This document shows, one piece after another, positions 47,164 to 57,483 of a stretch of DNA of 64,000 nt. The translations under genes were made by a program, and so were the position numbers. This stretch comes from Duganella sp. sic0402 (GTDB lineage Bacteria; Pseudomonadota; Gammaproteobacteria; Burkholderiales; Burkholderiaceae_D), in contig NZ_JAHUWK010000006.1 of NCBI RefSeq assembly GCF_019219065.1, positions 124,001 to 188,000 of the forward strand, written 5' to 3'. Positions within the stretch are counted from its first letter, which is position 1, and every line of letters starts with the position of its first letter. The notes beneath the pieces are model-generated. The model did not search any database, was not told where the DNA came from, and saw nothing but the letters and a program-made list of their open reading frames with translations.

Positions 47164-48180
47164 ATGGCTACCGCCGCAAAGAAACCAGCAGCTAAGAAAG
47201 CTGCCGCACCAGCAAAGAAAACCACCGCCGCTAAACCAGCTGTGAAAGCAGCCGCCAAGCCAGCAGTGAAAAAAGCAGCTGCCAAGCCAGCCGCTAAACC
47301 AGCTGTCAAAAAAGCTGCCGCTAAACCAGCAGCCAAGCCAGCAGTGAAAAAAGCTGCCGCTAAACCAGCAGCAAAACCAGCTGTGAAAAAAGCAGCCGCT
47401 AAACCAGCAGCGAAGAAAACCGTCGCTAAAGCAGCAGCTAAACCAGCAGCTAAGCCAGCAGTGAAAAAAGTCGCCGCTAAACCAGCAGCGAAAAAAGTAG
47501 CCGCTAAACCAGTCGCGAAAAAGACTGTCGCCAAAGCAGCAGCCAAGCCAGCAGCGAAAAAAGTCGTCGCTAAACCAGCAGCGAAAAAAGTAGCCGCCAA
47601 GCCAGCAGCGAAGAAAACCGTCGCCAAAGCAGCAGCTAAGCCAGCAGCGAAAAAAGTCGCCGCTAAACCAGCCGCCAAAAAAGTAGCTGCTAAACCAGCT
47701 GCTAAAAAAGTCGCTGCCAAGCCAGCCGCCAAGAAAGTCGCTGCTAAACCAGCCGCCAAGCCAGCAGCCAAAAAAGCTGTCGCCAAAAAACCTGTAGCAA
47801 AAGCAGCAGCCAAGCCAGCTGCAAAGGTAGCGGCTAAGCCAGCAGCAAAAAAGCCAGTTAAGGCAGCCGCTAAGCCAGCAGCTGCCAAGCCAGTCGCCAA
47901 AAAAGCGGCTGCTAAACCGGCCGCCAAGCCGGCCGCCAAGCCAGCAGCCGCACCGGCAGCGCCAGCAGCCGCCGCTGCTCCAGCCGCCAAGCCAGCAGTG
48001 AAAAAAGCTGCGCCGAAAAAAGCAGCTCCAAAAAAGGAAGCCGCTAAACCAGCAGCAGCTAAACCAGTAGCAGCCGCTCCGGCAGCAGCACCAGCCGCTC
48101 CGGCCGCCGCTCCAGCAGCAAAAACCGTACTGGCGCCGGCCGCAGCATGGCCGTTCCCAACCAGCACCCGCCCTTCCTAA
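47164..48180 (+). CDS. Histone H1-like Lys/Ala/Pro-repeat protein
   Basis: A 338-residue, very basic low-complexity nucleoid protein of the bacterial H1-like (HC1/AlgP-type) group. Nearly the whole chain consists of KPAAKKVAA / KPAVKKAAA units from about residue 20 to 300. It ends in a non-repetitive TVLAPAAAWPFPTSTRPS. Such tails bind DNA without a fold and may condense the nucleoid or act as regulators. AAGGAG precedes the ATG at 47164; an in-frame start at 47074 would add 30 unrelated residues. A terminator follows. Repeat number is expected to vary between strains. Confidence 0.88.
   Translation: MATAAKKPAAKKAAAPAKKTTAAKPAVKAAAKPAVKKAAAKPAAKPAVKKAAAKPAAKPAVKKAAAKPAAKPAVKKAAAKPAAKKTVAKAAAKPAAKPAVKKVAAKPAAKKVAAKPVAKKTVAKAAAKPAAKKVVAKPAAKKVAAKPAAKKTVAKAAAKPAAKKVAAKPAAKKVAAKPAAKKVAAKPAAKKVAAKPAAKPAAKKAVAKKPVAKAAAKPAAKVAAKPAAKKPVKAAAKPAAAKPVAKKAAAKPAAKPAAKPAAAPAAPAAAAAPAAKPAVKKAAPKKAAPKKEAAKPAAAKPVAAAPAAAPAAPAAAPAAKTVLAPAAAWPFPTSTRPS
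47230..47960 (+). repeat. Degenerate codon-level repeats encoding K-P-A-A-K units
   Basis: Imperfect units of about 24-30 bases around GCTAAACCAGC/AAGCCAGCAG plus AAAAAAG follow one another through the H1-like gene. They are coding, in frame, and differ at third positions. They can promote slippage or recombination and assembly errors. Confidence 0.85.
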
Positions 48181-48212
48181 GCCTTAAACGCTTAGCCTGT
48201 TGAGGCGCAATG

Positions 48213-48247
48213 GCCGCTGTGTGAGACAATCACACAGCGGCTTTTTT
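48213..48247 (+). terminator. Intrinsic terminator after the H1-like gene
   Basis: GCCGCTGTGTGA (48213-48224) pairs perfectly with TCACACAGCGGC (48230-48241) around a 5-base loop, followed by six T's. It separates the H1-like gene from yggT, whose ribosome site (GGAGG) starts four bases after the T-run. Confidence 0.93.
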
Positions 48248-48261
48248 ATTGGAGGGGTTCC

Positions 48262-48795
48262 GTGCTGATTAGTATTATTAAGTTGATTGTCGACGCCATC
48301 GCCGTCCTGCTGGGCGGCGCCTTGCTGCTGCGCTTCTGGATGCAGGCGATCCGCGTGCGTCCACCGTCGTCGGTGGCGCAGTTCACTTTCCAATTATCGG
48401 ACTGGCTGGTGCGTCCGCTGCGCCGGATTGTGCCTGGCGTGGGCGGCTATGACTGGGCCAGCCTGATCGGCGCCTTCCTGATTGTGCTGGCGGCGACCTC
48501 GGTGCTGTTCCTGGCCGGCTGGCCGGCGCCTGCCGTGCTGCTGGCGGCGTGCCAGCGCTTCCTCGAATGGATTTTGTATGGCTTTATGGCCTTGCTGGTG
48601 ATTGAGGCGATCTTCAGCTGGGTGAATCCGCATGCGCCGCTGGCGCCGTTTGTGCGCGCGCTGAACGAGCCGCTGCTGCGGCCGATCCGCCGCGTGGTGC
48701 CACTGGTGGGGAATCTGGATCTGTCGCTGCTGGTGGCGATTATTCTGCTGCAGATCGCGCTGTTGCTGCTTGGTGTGGCCTTTACCGGGCATTGA
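48262..48795 (+). CDS. YggT family integral membrane protein
   Basis: A 177-residue inner-membrane protein with two YggT repeats, each of two helices and an amphipathic 'P-hRPhRRhvP' segment: FQLSDWLVRPLRRIVPGVGG and VRALNEPLLRPIRRVVPLVG. YggT proteins are linked to cell shape, division or osmotic response, with no settled mechanism. Start is GTG at 48262 behind GGAGG (48251-48255). Because it lies directly after the H1-like terminator, it probably has its own promoter within or before that region. Confidence 0.88.
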   Translation: MLISIIKLIVDAIAVLLGGALLLRFWMQAIRVRPPSSVAQFTFQLSDWLVRPLRRIVPGVGGYDWASLIGAFLIVLAATSVLFLAGWPAPAVLLAACQRFLEWILYGFMALLVIEAIFSWVNPHAPLAPFVRALNEPLLRPIRRVVPLVGNLDLSLLVAIILLQIALLLLGVAFTGH

Positions 48796-48819
48796 GTTCT
48801 AACCCCAGCGTCAAAAGCA

Positions 48820-48847
48820 AAAGCAGGCCGGTGGCCTGCTTTTTTTT
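48820..48847. terminator. Bidirectional intrinsic terminator
   Basis: AAAGCAGGCC (48820-48829) pairs with GGCCTGCTTT (48833-48842) around a 3-base loop, with a run of nine T's on the plus strand from 48840. It lies between the convergent yggT and PfkB-kinase genes. Confidence 0.92.
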
Positions 48848-48867
48848 ACGGGGGCGCCTTGCGGGTT

Positions 48868-49806
48868 TTAGTAGCGGTAGCCGAAGGCTGCCTCGAACTG
48901 GTCGGCGATTTCGGCGGTGCTGAAGCTGTGGTTCTGCGCGCCCTGGTGGGCGATCTTGATCGCGCCCAGCAGGCTGGCCAGGCGGCCGGTGGTTTCCCAG
49001 CTCCAGCCCTTGGTGATGCCGAACAGCAGGCCGGCGCGGTAGGCGTCGCCGCAGCCGGTCGGGTCCAGCGCCGCCGCCACCGGCACGGCCGGGATCTCGA
49101 TGCGCTGGCCCTTGGTGTGGATCTCCGAACCTTGCTCGCCACGGGTGACGATCAGCGCTTCCACGCGGCTGGCGATATCTTCCAGCGTCAGGCCGGTGCG
49201 CTCGATCAGCAATTCGATTTCATAATCGTTGGTGGTGACGTAGGTGGCTTTGTCGATGAAATCAATCAGCTCTTCGCCATTGAACATCGGCAGCTGCTGG
49301 CCTGGATCGAAGATAAACGGGATGTTCAGCTTGGACAGGTCGTCGGCGTGCTTTTTCATGCCCAGGTGGCCATCCGGCGAGATGATCGCCAGGCGCGCAG
49401 GACCGGCTTTGGCGATGTCATTCTCATGCGCGTACGACATGGCGCCAGGGTGGAAGGCGTTGATCTGGTTGTTGTCCTGGTCGGCGGTGACGAAGCACTG
49501 GGCGTTGTACGCGTCCTGTTTGATCAGGATGTTGTCGGTGGACAGACCCAGTTTGCGGAAGCGCTCCATGTACGCCATATTGTCCTGCCCCATGACGCCG
49601 ACGATGCGCGGCTCGCCGCCCAGCAGCTTCAGGTTGTAGGCGATGTTGGGCGCGCAGCCGCCGAATTCGGTGCGCATGGTCGGCGCCAGGAACGAGACGT
49701 TCACCTTGTGCAGCTGGTCCGGCAGCAGGATGCTGTCGAAGCGGTTCGGGAATTGCAGGATGGTGTCGATGGCGATCGAACCGCAAATCAAAGAGGTCTG
49801 GGTCAT
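48868..49806 (-). CDS. PfkB-family carbohydrate/nucleoside kinase
   Basis: A 312-residue kinase of the ribokinase/adenosine-kinase group. It shows the substrate-binding opening SLICGSIAIDTILQFPNRF, GGCAPNIAYNLKLLGGEPRI (PfkB signature 1) and the catalytic signature 2 VAAALDPTGCGDAYRAGLLF, with the base Asp in GCGD. Adenosine, a sugar or a nucleoside could be the substrate. It ends the minus-strand aroQ-acc unit, starting nine bases after the DUF3426 gene. Confidence 0.9.
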   Translation of the reverse strand: MTQTSLICGSIAIDTILQFPNRFDSILLPDQLHKVNVSFLAPTMRTEFGGCAPNIAYNLKLLGGEPRIVGVMGQDNMAYMERFRKLGLSTDNILIKQDAYNAQCFVTADQDNNQINAFHPGAMSYAHENDIAKAGPARLAIISPDGHLGMKKHADDLSKLNIPFIFDPGQQLPMFNGEELIDFIDKATYVTTNDYEIELLIERTGLTLEDIASRVEALIVTRGEQGSEIHTKGQRIEIPAVPVAAALDPTGCGDAYRAGLLFGITKGWSWETTGRLASLLGAIKIAHQGAQNHSFSTAEIADQFEAAFGYRY

Positions 49807-49815
49807 GATAGGTCT

Positions 49816-51342
49816 TTATGGATAGAAGACTGCGATGTGATAGCCGGATGCTTTCAGATCGTGTAATTCAAAATACAGTTTAACGGCTTGCTCCGTATGC
49901 GGGGCGAATCCTTTGTCGATCGCGATGCCGGCGCCCAGGTAGTCGCGCGGCGTGAACACGCGGCGCAGAATGCGTTTGTCGTTGGCGTCGTCCAGCGTCA
50001 GCTCGATCGATGGCCAGGCTTGCGCGCTGCGGCTCTGGTTGCGCAGCAGCGTGGTGAAGGAGAAGGCGGTCTCGCTCAGGGTTTGCAGTTCGCCCTGTTC
50101 GATCACCAGATCGTCGATCTGCGTCGGCAGCTCGATCTGGCAGCCGAGCGCGTTGCAGACGGCGGTCAGCGCCGGTTTCAGCGGCGGCATGGCGGCCGCC
50201 AAGGTGTTGCGGAAGGTGGTCACGGCCTGGCCCAACAGGGCCAGCACCAGCAGCAGCGAGCCGAGGATCATGCCGATGGTGGCGGCCTTGCCGTATTTGC
50301 GGCGCAGCCGCTCGCGTTTGACGAAGCCAGGTTCTTCCGGCTCTGCGTGGTCTTCATGCGCCGGCGCCTCCTGCGCGCTGGCGGCGTGCAGGAAGGTGTG
50401 GGCGCTGGCCACCTGCGCCTGCGACATGCCGGCCGACGATAGCTGTACCAGCGCCTCTTCGTCAGCTTCATCGAGTTCGTCGTGGTGCAGTGGGCGGGGC
50501 TCGCTGTCGGCGTCGGCACTGAAGCTGGCCAGGTCGGTGTCGATGCTGGCGCGCTCTTCCTCGGGCGTGGGGCTGTCGTTTTCGGCCGCGAAGATGGCGG
50601 CGTCGGCAGCCGCCAGTGCGGAGTCGAGGCCGGGACCGGCGCCGGCTTGCGGTTCGTCCAGCGCGGCGTCATCCCATGTGGGTTCGGTGCGGCCGGTGGC
50701 GATGCCGGCGTAGGCGTCTTCGCTGACTGGCTGGCCGTCCTCGTCGTGCTGGATGTCGGCCAGCGTTTGCTCCATTGCGAGCAGTTCAGCTTCCAGCGCG
50801 GCTTCCAGTTCCTCGTCGCTCAGGTTGTCGGCCGGGATCAGTGCGTCGTCGCTGAGCGGCACGGCGGCGACCTCGGGCTCGATGCTGGCTTCCAGGTCGG
50901 GTTCGGACTCCATGTCCAGGTCGAGATCGAATAGCGCTTCGCGCTCAGCCGGCAGCATGACCGGCTCGGCAGGCAGTGGGAAGGGCGTTGCCGTGAAGCT
51001 GACGGCGTCGTCGAATTCGGCTTCGGTGTCTGGCTCGGATTCAGGCGCCGGCTCCGGTGCGGATTCGACCGGCGGCGCATCCAGTTCCAGCACCGGCTCG
51101 GCGTCGTCGGTTGCCAGCACTTCAGCGGCGTGCGAGTCGAGTTCGGCCATTTTCTGGTCGAAGGGAATCGCGTCGGGAAGGGGTGTTACAGGGAGTGGCG
51201 TCGGCGGCTCCAGCAGGGCCGCGTTGCCATCAAAGACTTCATTGCAGGAGCCGCAGCGGACTATGCCCCCACGTAATTTCAACTGGTCATGGGCGACCCG
51301 AAATACCGTGTTGCAGTGGGGGCATTTAGTGGCGAGCGCCAT
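49816..51342 (-). CDS. Zinc-ribbon DUF3426 membrane protein
   Basis: A 508-residue protein. A zinc ribbon at the N-terminus (CPHC at 8-11 and CGSC near 30) matches the MJ0042-type finger. Residues about 45-335 are strongly acidic and Ala/Glu/Asp-rich, probably disordered. A membrane helix (TIGMILGSLLLVLALLGQAV) comes next, and the last ~150 residues are the DUF3426 domain (LGCQIELPTQIDDLVIEQGE ... WPSIELTLDDANDKRILRRV). Function unknown. It lies nine bases after prmA, as in many betaproteobacteria. Confidence 0.88.
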   Translation of the reverse strand: MALATKCPHCNTVFRVAHDQLKLRGGIVRCGSCNEVFDGNAALLEPPTPLPVTPLPDAIPFDQKMAELDSHAAEVLATDDAEPVLELDAPPVESAPEPAPESEPDTEAEFDDAVSFTATPFPLPAEPVMLPAEREALFDLDLDMESEPDLEASIEPEVAAVPLSDDALIPADNLSDEELEAALEAELLAMEQTLADIQHDEDGQPVSEDAYAGIATGRTEPTWDDAALDEPQAGAGPGLDSALAAADAAIFAAENDSPTPEEERASIDTDLASFSADADSEPRPLHHDELDEADEEALVQLSSAGMSQAQVASAHTFLHAASAQEAPAHEDHAEPEEPGFVKRERLRRKYGKAATIGMILGSLLLVLALLGQAVTTFRNTLAAAMPPLKPALTAVCNALGCQIELPTQIDDLVIEQGELQTLSETAFSFTTLLRNQSRSAQAWPSIELTLDDANDKRILRRVFTPRDYLGAGIAIDKGFAPHTEQAVKLYFELHDLKASGYHIAVFYP

Positions 51343-51351
51343 GTATGCGGA

Positions 51352-52284
51352 TTAACGCGCAGCCGGAACGGTGTCGCTACCCAGGCGGCCGTGCAGCGCC
51401 ACCCAGCCTTCTTGCTCGGCCCATACGCCCAGCTTGATGAACGGCGCGTAAGCCGCAGCCACTTCTTCCGCCTGGCGCGCCAGCACGCCGGACAGGATCA
51501 GCGAACCGCCTTCGGCGACGCGGCCGGACAGCATCGGCGCCATCAGCTTCAGCGGGCTGGACAGGATGTTGGCCACCACGGTGTCGAAACGCTGCGTGGC
51601 GTGCTGCGACTCGGCGAAGCTGTCCGGCAGGAAGTAGCCGATCTCGCAGTGGTTGCGCTGGGCGTTGTCGGCAGCCGACTCGATCGCTTGCGGATCGATG
51701 TCCACGCCGACCACTTCGCCGGCGCCGGTTTTCTTGGCCACCATGGCCAGGATGCCGGAACCGCAGCCGTAATCCAGCACGGTTTTGCCTGGTTTCGGAT
51801 TGGCTTCCAGCCACTCCATGCACAGACGGGTGGTCGGATGGCTACCGGTGCCGAAGGCCAGGCCCGGATCCAGTTCCAGGATCAGCGCGTCCGGATTCGG
51901 CGCTTCGTGCCACGACGGCACGACCCAGATGTTCTTGCCGATGTGGATAGGCGCGAACTGCGACTGGGTCAGACGCACCCAGTCCTGTTCTTCCACCTTG
52001 CGGGTGGTGAATTTCGGCAGCGTGGTCAGGCCGATCTGGCCGGCGGCGGCCGCGACGATCACCGCCTGGTCGTCCTCTTCGTCGGTCAGGGCGACCACGC
52101 GGCTATGATCCCAGGCCGCTTCGGTCGGCTCCATGCCGGGCTCGCCGAACAGCGGTTTTTCCGCGTCGGTGCCTTCGTCCGCGTCTTCCACGGACACCGA
52201 CAGCGCGCCCACGTCCATCAGGGCTTCCGACAGTGCTTCCGCGTGGTCGCGGGCGATTTCGATGACGATTTCAGTCCAGCTCAT
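51352..52284 (-). CDS. prmA: Ribosomal protein L11 methyltransferase
   Basis: PrmA trimethylates ribosomal protein L11 using S-adenosylmethionine. The 310-residue protein opens [20 protein letters not shown] and has the substrate segment [20 protein letters not shown], the SAM-binding [20 protein letters not shown], and the NPPY-like catalytic loop [16 protein letters not shown]. The length is normal. It lies four bases after accC. Confidence 0.95.
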   Translation of the reverse strand: MSWTEIVIEIARDHAEALSEALMDVGALSVSVEDADEGTDAEKPLFGEPGMEPTEAAWDHSRVVALTDEEDDQAVIVAAAAGQIGLTTLPKFTTRKVEEQDWVRLTQSQFAPIHIGKNIWVVPSWHEAPNPDALILELDPGLAFGTGSHPTTRLCMEWLEANPKPGKTVLDYGCGSGILAMVAKKTGAGEVVGVDIDPQAIESAADNAQRNHCEIGYFLPDSFAESQHATQRFDTVVANILSSPLKLMAPMLSGRVAEGGSLILSGVLARQAEEVAAAYAPFIKLGVWAEQEGWVALHGRLGSDTVPAAR

Positions 52285-52288
52285 TTCT

Positions 52289-53668
<1,380 letters not shown>

Positions 53669-53773
53669 GATAGGTTCGCTAGGTCTGTGAGCGCCGATTG
53701 GCTGCGTCAGGTGAGGAGGGATTGCGGACCAAGAAGGCGCGCCCGTACCGGCGGGGCAGGGCGCAGGCCGTTC

Positions 53774-54238
53774 TTAGCCGATCACAAACAGCGGTTGGCC
53801 GAATTCGACCGGCTGGCCGTTTTCGACCAGGATCTGGGTGATGGTGCCGGATTTGTCGGCGTCGATTTCATTCAGCAGCTTCATCGCTTCGATGATGCAC
53901 AGGGTGTCGCCTTCCTTGACGACAGCGCCAACTTCCACGAACGCTGCCGCGCCTGGCGCCGACGAGCGGTAGAAGGTGCCGACCATCGGCGATTTGACGA
54001 TGTGGCCGGTTGGCTCTGCTGCGGCTGGAGCAACTGCGGCGGCGGCGGCCGGTGCGGCAGCCTGGGCTGGCGCGCTGTATTGCGGGATGGCTTGCGGCTG
54101 CATCATGACCATCTGATTTTGCGGCAGGGCCGACGATTTGACGATGCGGACTTTGCTCTCGCCTTCGGTCACTTCGAGTTCGGCGATGTCCGATTCTGCG
54201 ACCAAATCAATCAAGGTCTTCAGCTTGCGTAGATCCAT
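53774..54238 (-). CDS. accB: Biotin carboxyl carrier protein of acetyl-CoA carboxylase
   Basis: AccB carries the biotin arm between AccC and the carboxyltransferase. The 154-residue protein has an N-terminal [20 protein letters not shown], an Ala/Pro-rich linker (about 48-75) and the biotinyl domain with Lys120 in [20 protein letters not shown]. Length and linker are normal. It sits between aroQ and accC, the usual betaproteobacterial order. Confidence 0.97.
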   Translation of the reverse strand: MDLRKLKTLIDLVAESDIAELEVTEGESKVRIVKSSALPQNQMVMMQPQAIPQYSAPAQAAAPAAAAAVAPAAAEPTGHIVKSPMVGTFYRSSAPGAAAFVEVGAVVKEGDTLCIIEAMKLLNEIDADKSGTITQILVENGQPVEFGQPLFVIG

Positions 54239-54325
54239 GTAACCCCCAGGAATGTCTTGTTTGTATGATATTGCGGTGGCGCCTTGTGGGCGGAACCGGT
54301 CTGAAATAAGCGCAGATCGCGTAGG

Positions 54326-54763
54326 TTATCGCTTTTTAAGGACAAAGTCGATGGCAAACCGATATCCATCGATACCCAGTCCGCAGATCGTCCCTATTGC
54401 GATCGCGCTCAGGAATGAATGGTGGCGAAACGACTCGCGCTGGTAAATATTCGAAATATGCACTTCCACAAACGGGATGGCCACCCCTGCCAGCGCGTCG
54501 CGCAAGGCAACGCTGGTATGGGTCAGCCCTCCCGGATTGATGACAATGGCGTCCACGCCTTCCGTTTTGGCGGCATGGATGCGATCGATCAGTGCACCTT
54601 CGTGGTTGCTTTGAAAGCAAGACAAGCTCGCACCCGCTGCCTGGGCTTGTGCCTGGGCAGCTTGTTCGATGTCGGCCAAAGTGCTTGCGCCGTAGACCTC
54701 GGGCTCACGGCTTCCCAGCAAATTCAGGTTGGGTCCGTTGAGCAGTAGGAGGTTTTTTGCCAT
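54326..54763 (-). CDS. aroQ: Type II 3-dehydroquinate dehydratase
   Basis: AroQ dehydrates 3-dehydroquinate in the shikimate pathway. The 145-residue protein has the lid Tyr in [20 protein letters not shown], the substrate-binding [13 protein letters not shown], the [17 protein letters not shown] loop and the catalytic His in [17 protein letters not shown]. The start MAKNLLLL at 54763 is preceded by AGGA; 18 upstream in-frame residues (to 54817) are rejected because they overlap the promoter. First gene of the aroQ-accB-accC-prmA unit. Confidence 0.95.
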   Translation of the reverse strand: MAKNLLLLNGPNLNLLGSREPEVYGASTLADIEQAAQAQAQAAGASLSCFQSNHEGALIDRIHAAKTEGVDAIVINPGGLTHTSVALRDALAGVAIPFVEVHISNIYQRESFRHHSFLSAIAIGTICGLGIDGYRFAIDFVLKKR

Positions 54764-54794
54764 GATTCCTGAGCCTTCTCCGCGAAAGATCCGC

Positions 54795-54824
54795 ATTTTG
54801 ACGCCAACTGCTGACATTTGGCAA
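54795..54824 (-). promoter_or_regulatory. Candidate promoter of the aroQ-acc unit
   Basis: Read on the minus strand: TTGCCA (54824-54819), 18 bases, CAAAAT (54800-54795). The -35 matches five of six, the -10 four of six. It lies about 32 bp upstream of the aroQ ATG. Confidence 0.4.
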
Positions 54825-54847
54825 GAGAAAAAAACTTGTGAAACTAT

Positions 54848-55402
54848 TTATAGAGTTGCCAAATCTTTGCGCAGCTCATCAAACTTGAGGCGGCCGAGGT
54901 AAGTCTTCTTGACTTGGCCGTCGGCGCCGATCAGTACCGTGAACGGCAGGCCGCCCTGGCTGTTGCCGAACTGGCGTGACAGCTCGGTGCCGTTCATGCC
55001 GGACACGAAGACCGGGTAGGTAATCTTATATTTGTCGCTAAATTCCGCGATATTGGATGGCGAATCAATGCCAATTCCGATAACTTGCAGCTTCTTGCCT
55101 GCTTCTCCCGTGGCCAGCTCGGACAGTTCCGGCATTTCCTGCACACACGGCGCACACCAGGTTGCCCAGAAATTCACCAGCATCGCCTTGCCTTTGTACT
55201 GGGCCAGCGGCGTGGACACGCCCTTGGCGTCCGGCAGCGTCTCTTTATATAGTGCCTCGACCGGTCCGGTGACGCCGGCCGGCTGGGTGGCGCTCAAAGG
55301 GGCCGGCTGCGGGGCATTTTGTTTTTGATAGCCGACATAGGCGCCCGAGGCGGCAAATATCAGGCCGACAACAATATAGGCTTTCAGGTGTTTTGGATTC
55401 AT
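54848..55402 (-). CDS. TlpA-type thiol-disulfide oxidoreductase
   Basis: A 184-residue membrane-anchored periplasmic thioredoxin. An N-terminal helix (LKAYIVVGLIFAASGAYVGY) is followed by a TlpA/ResA fold with the redox motif WCAPC in MLVNFWATWCAPCVQEMPEL and cis-Pro in QGGLPFTVLI. Likely tasks are cytochrome c maturation or keeping envelope thiols reduced. Its ATG overlaps the stop of the nucleotidyltransferase-like gene (ATGA). Confidence 0.92.
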   Translation of the reverse strand: MNPKHLKAYIVVGLIFAASGAYVGYQKQNAPQPAPLSATQPAGVTGPVEALYKETLPDAKGVSTPLAQYKGKAMLVNFWATWCAPCVQEMPELSELATGEAGKKLQVIGIGIDSPSNIAEFSDKYKITYPVFVSGMNGTELSRQFGNSQGGLPFTVLIGADGQVKKTYLGRLKFDELRKDLATL

Positions 55403-56034
55403 GGTGTGGTGTGGGTGCTATGGGTGCTGTTAACTAATAGGGCGCGTACTGTGGCGATGTCGGCGCGGGCCAGTTTGCCGTCGCCACGGGTTTTCACGGC
55501 GCCGCGCAAATCGTCCAGCTCATATAAGGCAGCGTGCACGCCTTCTTTGTGCCACATGAAGCTGACTGTCTCGACCATGCCGTAGCGCGGTCCCTTGAAG
55601 TGCGGCGTTTCCGAGATGTCGATTTGTACATTCCGGTTGAGCAGGAAGATCTCCACTTCTTTGGCGCTGTCGGCAAACAATTGCAGATGGATGTCGTCAT
55701 GCGTGCCGGCCGTGCCATTTAATACCGAGCCGGTCAGGTAGGGATGGAACTTTTCCAGGCCTTCCATGATATCAACCGCCAGCGTGCGCAGGCGGAACAG
55801 GCGCGCCAGCTGGGTGTTGGCATGGAATAGCGACTGGTAGATGCGCACCTCGGCCTCGATCTGCGCATGGTCCGGCAGCAGGTTCAGCGGTGGTTGCGTG
55901 TCGCCGAGGATCTGCCTGGCCGCCTTGCGTTTGGCCGTGTTGTAGTCGGCGCCATCCTCCGCGATCAGGCGAGCGGCGGCGGCGGCGATTTCGGCGCGCA
56001 GGAGCAGGAGTTCTTCGTTCACATTGGAAGTCAT
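55399..56034 (-). CDS. Nucleotidyltransferase-like conserved protein
   Basis: A 211-residue cytoplasmic protein. The N-terminal helical region (LLRAEIAAAAARLIAEDGAD then YNTAKRKAARQIL) is followed by a mixed alpha/beta segment, GLEKFHPYLTGSVLNGTAGT HDDIHLQLFAD. The GS...D-I-hLqlF pattern recalls a minimal nucleotidyltransferase core, with the GS and a single visible acidic pair position. Function unknown. It is divergent from mpl and coupled to the TlpA gene. The ATG at 56034 is chosen over a TTG two codons earlier. Confidence 0.7.
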   Translation of the reverse strand: MTSNVNEELLLLRAEIAAAAARLIAEDGADYNTAKRKAARQILGDTQPPLNLLPDHAQIEAEVRIYQSLFHANTQLARLFRLRTLAVDIMEGLEKFHPYLTGSVLNGTAGTHDDIHLQLFADSAKEVEIFLLNRNVQIDISETPHFKGPRYGMVETVSFMWHKEGVHAALYELDDLRGAVKTRGDGKLARADIATVRALLVNSTHSTHTTP

Positions 56035-56118
56035 GGACAAGATAATACTCTGAACCGGGAAAAGCGCGTCGGCTCAGGTAAAATCGCGTATTCAGTCAGC
56101 TGTCATCGTCTTTTTACT

Positions 56119-57483
56119 ATGCACATTCACATCCTCGGTATTTGCGGCACCTTCATGGGCGGCCTGGCGGTCCTGGCGAAAGAAGCGGGCCACCGCGTCA
56201 CCGGCTGCGACGCCAACGTCTATCCTCCGATGAGCACCCAGCTGGAAGCACAGGGCATCGAACTGATCACCGGCTACGGCCCGGAGCAGACCGCGCTGAA
56301 CCCGGATCTGTACGTGATCGGCAACGTGGTCACGCGCGGCAACCCGCTGATCGAGGAAATCATGAACCGTGGCCTGCCGTATGTCTCCGGCCCGCAGTGG
56401 ATAGGCGAACATATACTACGAGATAAATGGGTGCTGGCCGTGGCCGGCACGCACGGCAAGACCACCACCACCGCCATGCTGACCTGGATACTGGAAGACG
56501 CCGGCTACGCGCCTGGCTTCCTGATCGGCGGCGTGCCGAAGAACTTCGGCGTATCGGCGCGCATGCAGGGCGACAAGGATTCGATCTTCTTCGTCATTGA
56601 GGCAGACGAGTATGACACCGCCTTCTTCGATAAGCGCAGCAAGTTCGTCCATTACCACACCAAGACCGCCATCCTGAACAACCTGGAATACGATCACGCC
56701 GACATCTTCCCTGATCTGGGCGCGATTGAAACCCAATTTCACCATCTGGTGCGCACCGTGCCGGGCATCGGCCGGGTCATCTTCAATGGCGACGAGGAAC
56801 CCTTGCAGCGCGTGCTGAAGCGCGGCTGCTGGAGCGAGAAAGAGAGTTTTGGCCGCACGAACGGCTCGGATTGGGCGCTGAACGAGTTCGATGACGGCAG
56901 CTTCGAGGTGCTGTTCCAGGGCGAAGTGGCCGGCCGCGTCGAATGGTCGCTGACCGGCAAGCACAACCGCGCCAATGCGCTGGCGGCGATTGCCGCCGCG
57001 CGCCACGTCGGCGTGCCGATCGCACAAGCAGCCAAATCGCTGGCCACCTTTGAGAACGTCAAGCGCCGCATGGAAGTGCGCGGCGTGGTTAACAATATCA
57101 CCGTCTACGACGACTTTGCCCACCATCCAACCGCCATCGCCACCACCGTCGGTGGCTTGCGCCAGAAGACAGGCAAGGACACACGTATCCTGGCCGTGCT
57201 GGAGCCACGCTCCAACACCATGAAGCTGGGCACCATGAAAGACGCCCTGCCGGGCAGCCTGAGCGACGCCGACCTGGTCTTCGGTTTCGGCAGCGAGCAG
57301 GCGCTGGGCTGGAATCTGGGCCAGGCACTGTCGCCGCTCGGCGATACCGCCAGCGCCTATGAAGATATCGACGCGCTGGTAGCGGCCGTGGCCAAGGCCG
57401 CGCAGCCGGGCGACCAGATTATTGTGATGAGCAACGGCGGCTTCGGCGGCGTGCACGACAAGATCCTGAAAGCGCTGGCCTGA
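56119..57483 (+). CDS. mpl: UDP-N-acetylmuramate:L-alanyl-gamma-D-glutamyl-meso-diaminopimelate ligase
   Basis: Mpl recycles the murein tripeptide by joining it to UDP-MurNAc in the cytoplasm. The 454-residue Mur-ligase has the Rossmann opening MHIHILGICGTFMGGLAVLA, the ATP loop AGTHGKTTTTAMLTW, EADEYDTAFFDKRSKFVHYH, and the C-terminal FAHHPTAI and LEPRSNTMKLG motifs. The start is the ATG at 56119; upstream frame to 55867 overlaps the divergent gene. It works with AmpD (39185) in wall recycling. yqiA-type esterase follows with TGATG. Confidence 0.95.
   Translation: MHIHILGICGTFMGGLAVLAKEAGHRVTGCDANVYPPMSTQLEAQGIELITGYGPEQTALNPDLYVIGNVVTRGNPLIEEIMNRGLPYVSGPQWIGEHILRDKWVLAVAGTHGKTTTTAMLTWILEDAGYAPGFLIGGVPKNFGVSARMQGDKDSIFFVIEADEYDTAFFDKRSKFVHYHTKTAILNNLEYDHADIFPDLGAIETQFHHLVRTVPGIGRVIFNGDEEPLQRVLKRGCWSEKESFGRTNGSDWALNEFDDGSFEVLFQGEVAGRVEWSLTGKHNRANALAAIAAARHVGVPIAQAAKSLATFENVKRRMEVRGVVNNITVYDDFAHHPTAIATTVGGLRQKTGKDTRILAVLEPRSNTMKLGTMKDALPGSLSDADLVFGFGSEQALGWNLGQALSPLGDTASAYEDIDALVAAVAKAAQPGDQIIVMSNGGFGGVHDKILKALA

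Noticed and set aside
47230..47960. Short repeats that could suggest a CRISPR array
   Set aside because: The units are imperfect, in frame, without unique spacers, and encode a basic protein.
47061..48167. Minus-strand Ala/Gly/Phe-rich frame opposite the H1-like gene
   Set aside because: It mirrors the Lys/Ala repeats codon by codon (AAG to CTT/TTT), and has no ribosome site.
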